Positions 41,285-41,342 of a stretch of DNA of 41,342 bases are shown one piece after another. The notes below the pieces were generated by a model, which worked only from the letters and a program-made list of their open reading frames with translations, did not search any database and was not told the DNA's origin. The DNA comes from a candidate division KSB1 bacterium. GTDB lineage: Bacteria > Zhuqueibacterota > Zhuqueibacteria > Thermofontimicrobiales > Thermofontimicrobiaceae. Position numbers and translations under genes: made by a program. The DNA is taken from contig JAPDPQ010000040.1 of the NCBI GenBank assembly GCA_034506395.1, positions 1 to 41,342 of the forward strand. The letters run 5' to 3'. The stretch's first letter is position 1; every line of letters begins with the position of its first letter.

Positions 41285-41342
41285 ATTATCATCCGTGGTT
41301 GTTATATCATCTTTGGGAAAAACAGACCATTCCGATTCAGCA

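Noticed and set aside
1..41342. CRISPR arrays, tRNA or rRNA genes, prophage or transposase genes
   Set aside because: I looked for regularly spaced direct repeats, tRNA T-loop signatures in the gaps and transposase or integrase motifs, and saw none. A tRNAscan or Infernal run could overturn this for the gaps.

Overview
The window looks like a chromosomal segment of a Gram-negative bacterium of the FCB group, most likely an uncultured candidate-phylum lineage such as KSB1, Calditrichota or Ignavibacteriota. Two secreted proteins, one at each end, finish with the type IX secretion (T9SS) type A sorting domain in its NYPNPFN form, which is typical of those lineages. The other genes are ordinary diderm chromosomal genes, the base composition looks moderate, and I see no phage, insertion sequence or plasmid gene. 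All genes but one lie on the plus strand. Genus or species cannot be named from this sequence alone.

Layout. 1-2141: the C-terminal part of a T9SS cargo protein, then a TlpA-like thioredoxin. 2142-3396: a small LysM protein between non-coding stretches that carry a repeat. 3397-6766: ParA, ParB, a membrane-anchored M23 peptidase and a bactofilin, together a chromosome-segregation and cell-shape block. 6767-7482: a long non-coding stretch with a possible structured RNA and a textbook promoter. 7519-18866: the most notable region, encoding two very large TPR/coiled-coil envelope proteins, a small exported protein, a TolQ/ExbB-type motor subunit, two different ExbD/TolR-type subunits, and a TonB-like protein with an AgmX/PglI-type C-terminus.

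19358-21118 is aspS. 21460-22614 encodes a small coiled-coil lipoprotein and a coiled-coil protein with two LysM domains behind a strong promoter. 22982-28013 is a tightly overlapping cluster of phoH, a 7TM-HD (PgpH) phosphodiesterase, ybeY and a CorC/HlyC-type CBS membrane protein. 28307-29542 is an unrecognised multi-pass membrane protein. 29543-32132 is a looser region with interspersed repeats, the only minus-strand gene and a radical SAM protein. 32133-35153 holds a sugar-type ABC ATPase without partners and an esterase with a starch-binding-like N-terminus. 35302-37887 holds a small acidic hypothetical protein and the two subunits of a LeuCD-type dehydratase. 38091-41150 is a large T9SS-tagged GH13 enzyme, closed by a strong terminator.

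The best candidate for an undescribed system is the 7519-18866 locus. It combines a proton-driven TolQR/ExbBD-class motor with giant periplasmic TPR scaffolds, and one of its two ExbD subunits has Asn where the proton-carrying Asp normally sits. The TonB-like partner carries the domain known from Myxococcus gliding-motility proteins. This points to an Agl/Tol-like force-transducing envelope machine, but its function is inferred from family membership and context. At several genes I moved the start downstream of the longest open frame because a Shine-Dalgarno sequence, a signal peptide or the family's usual start fits better there; each case is noted.
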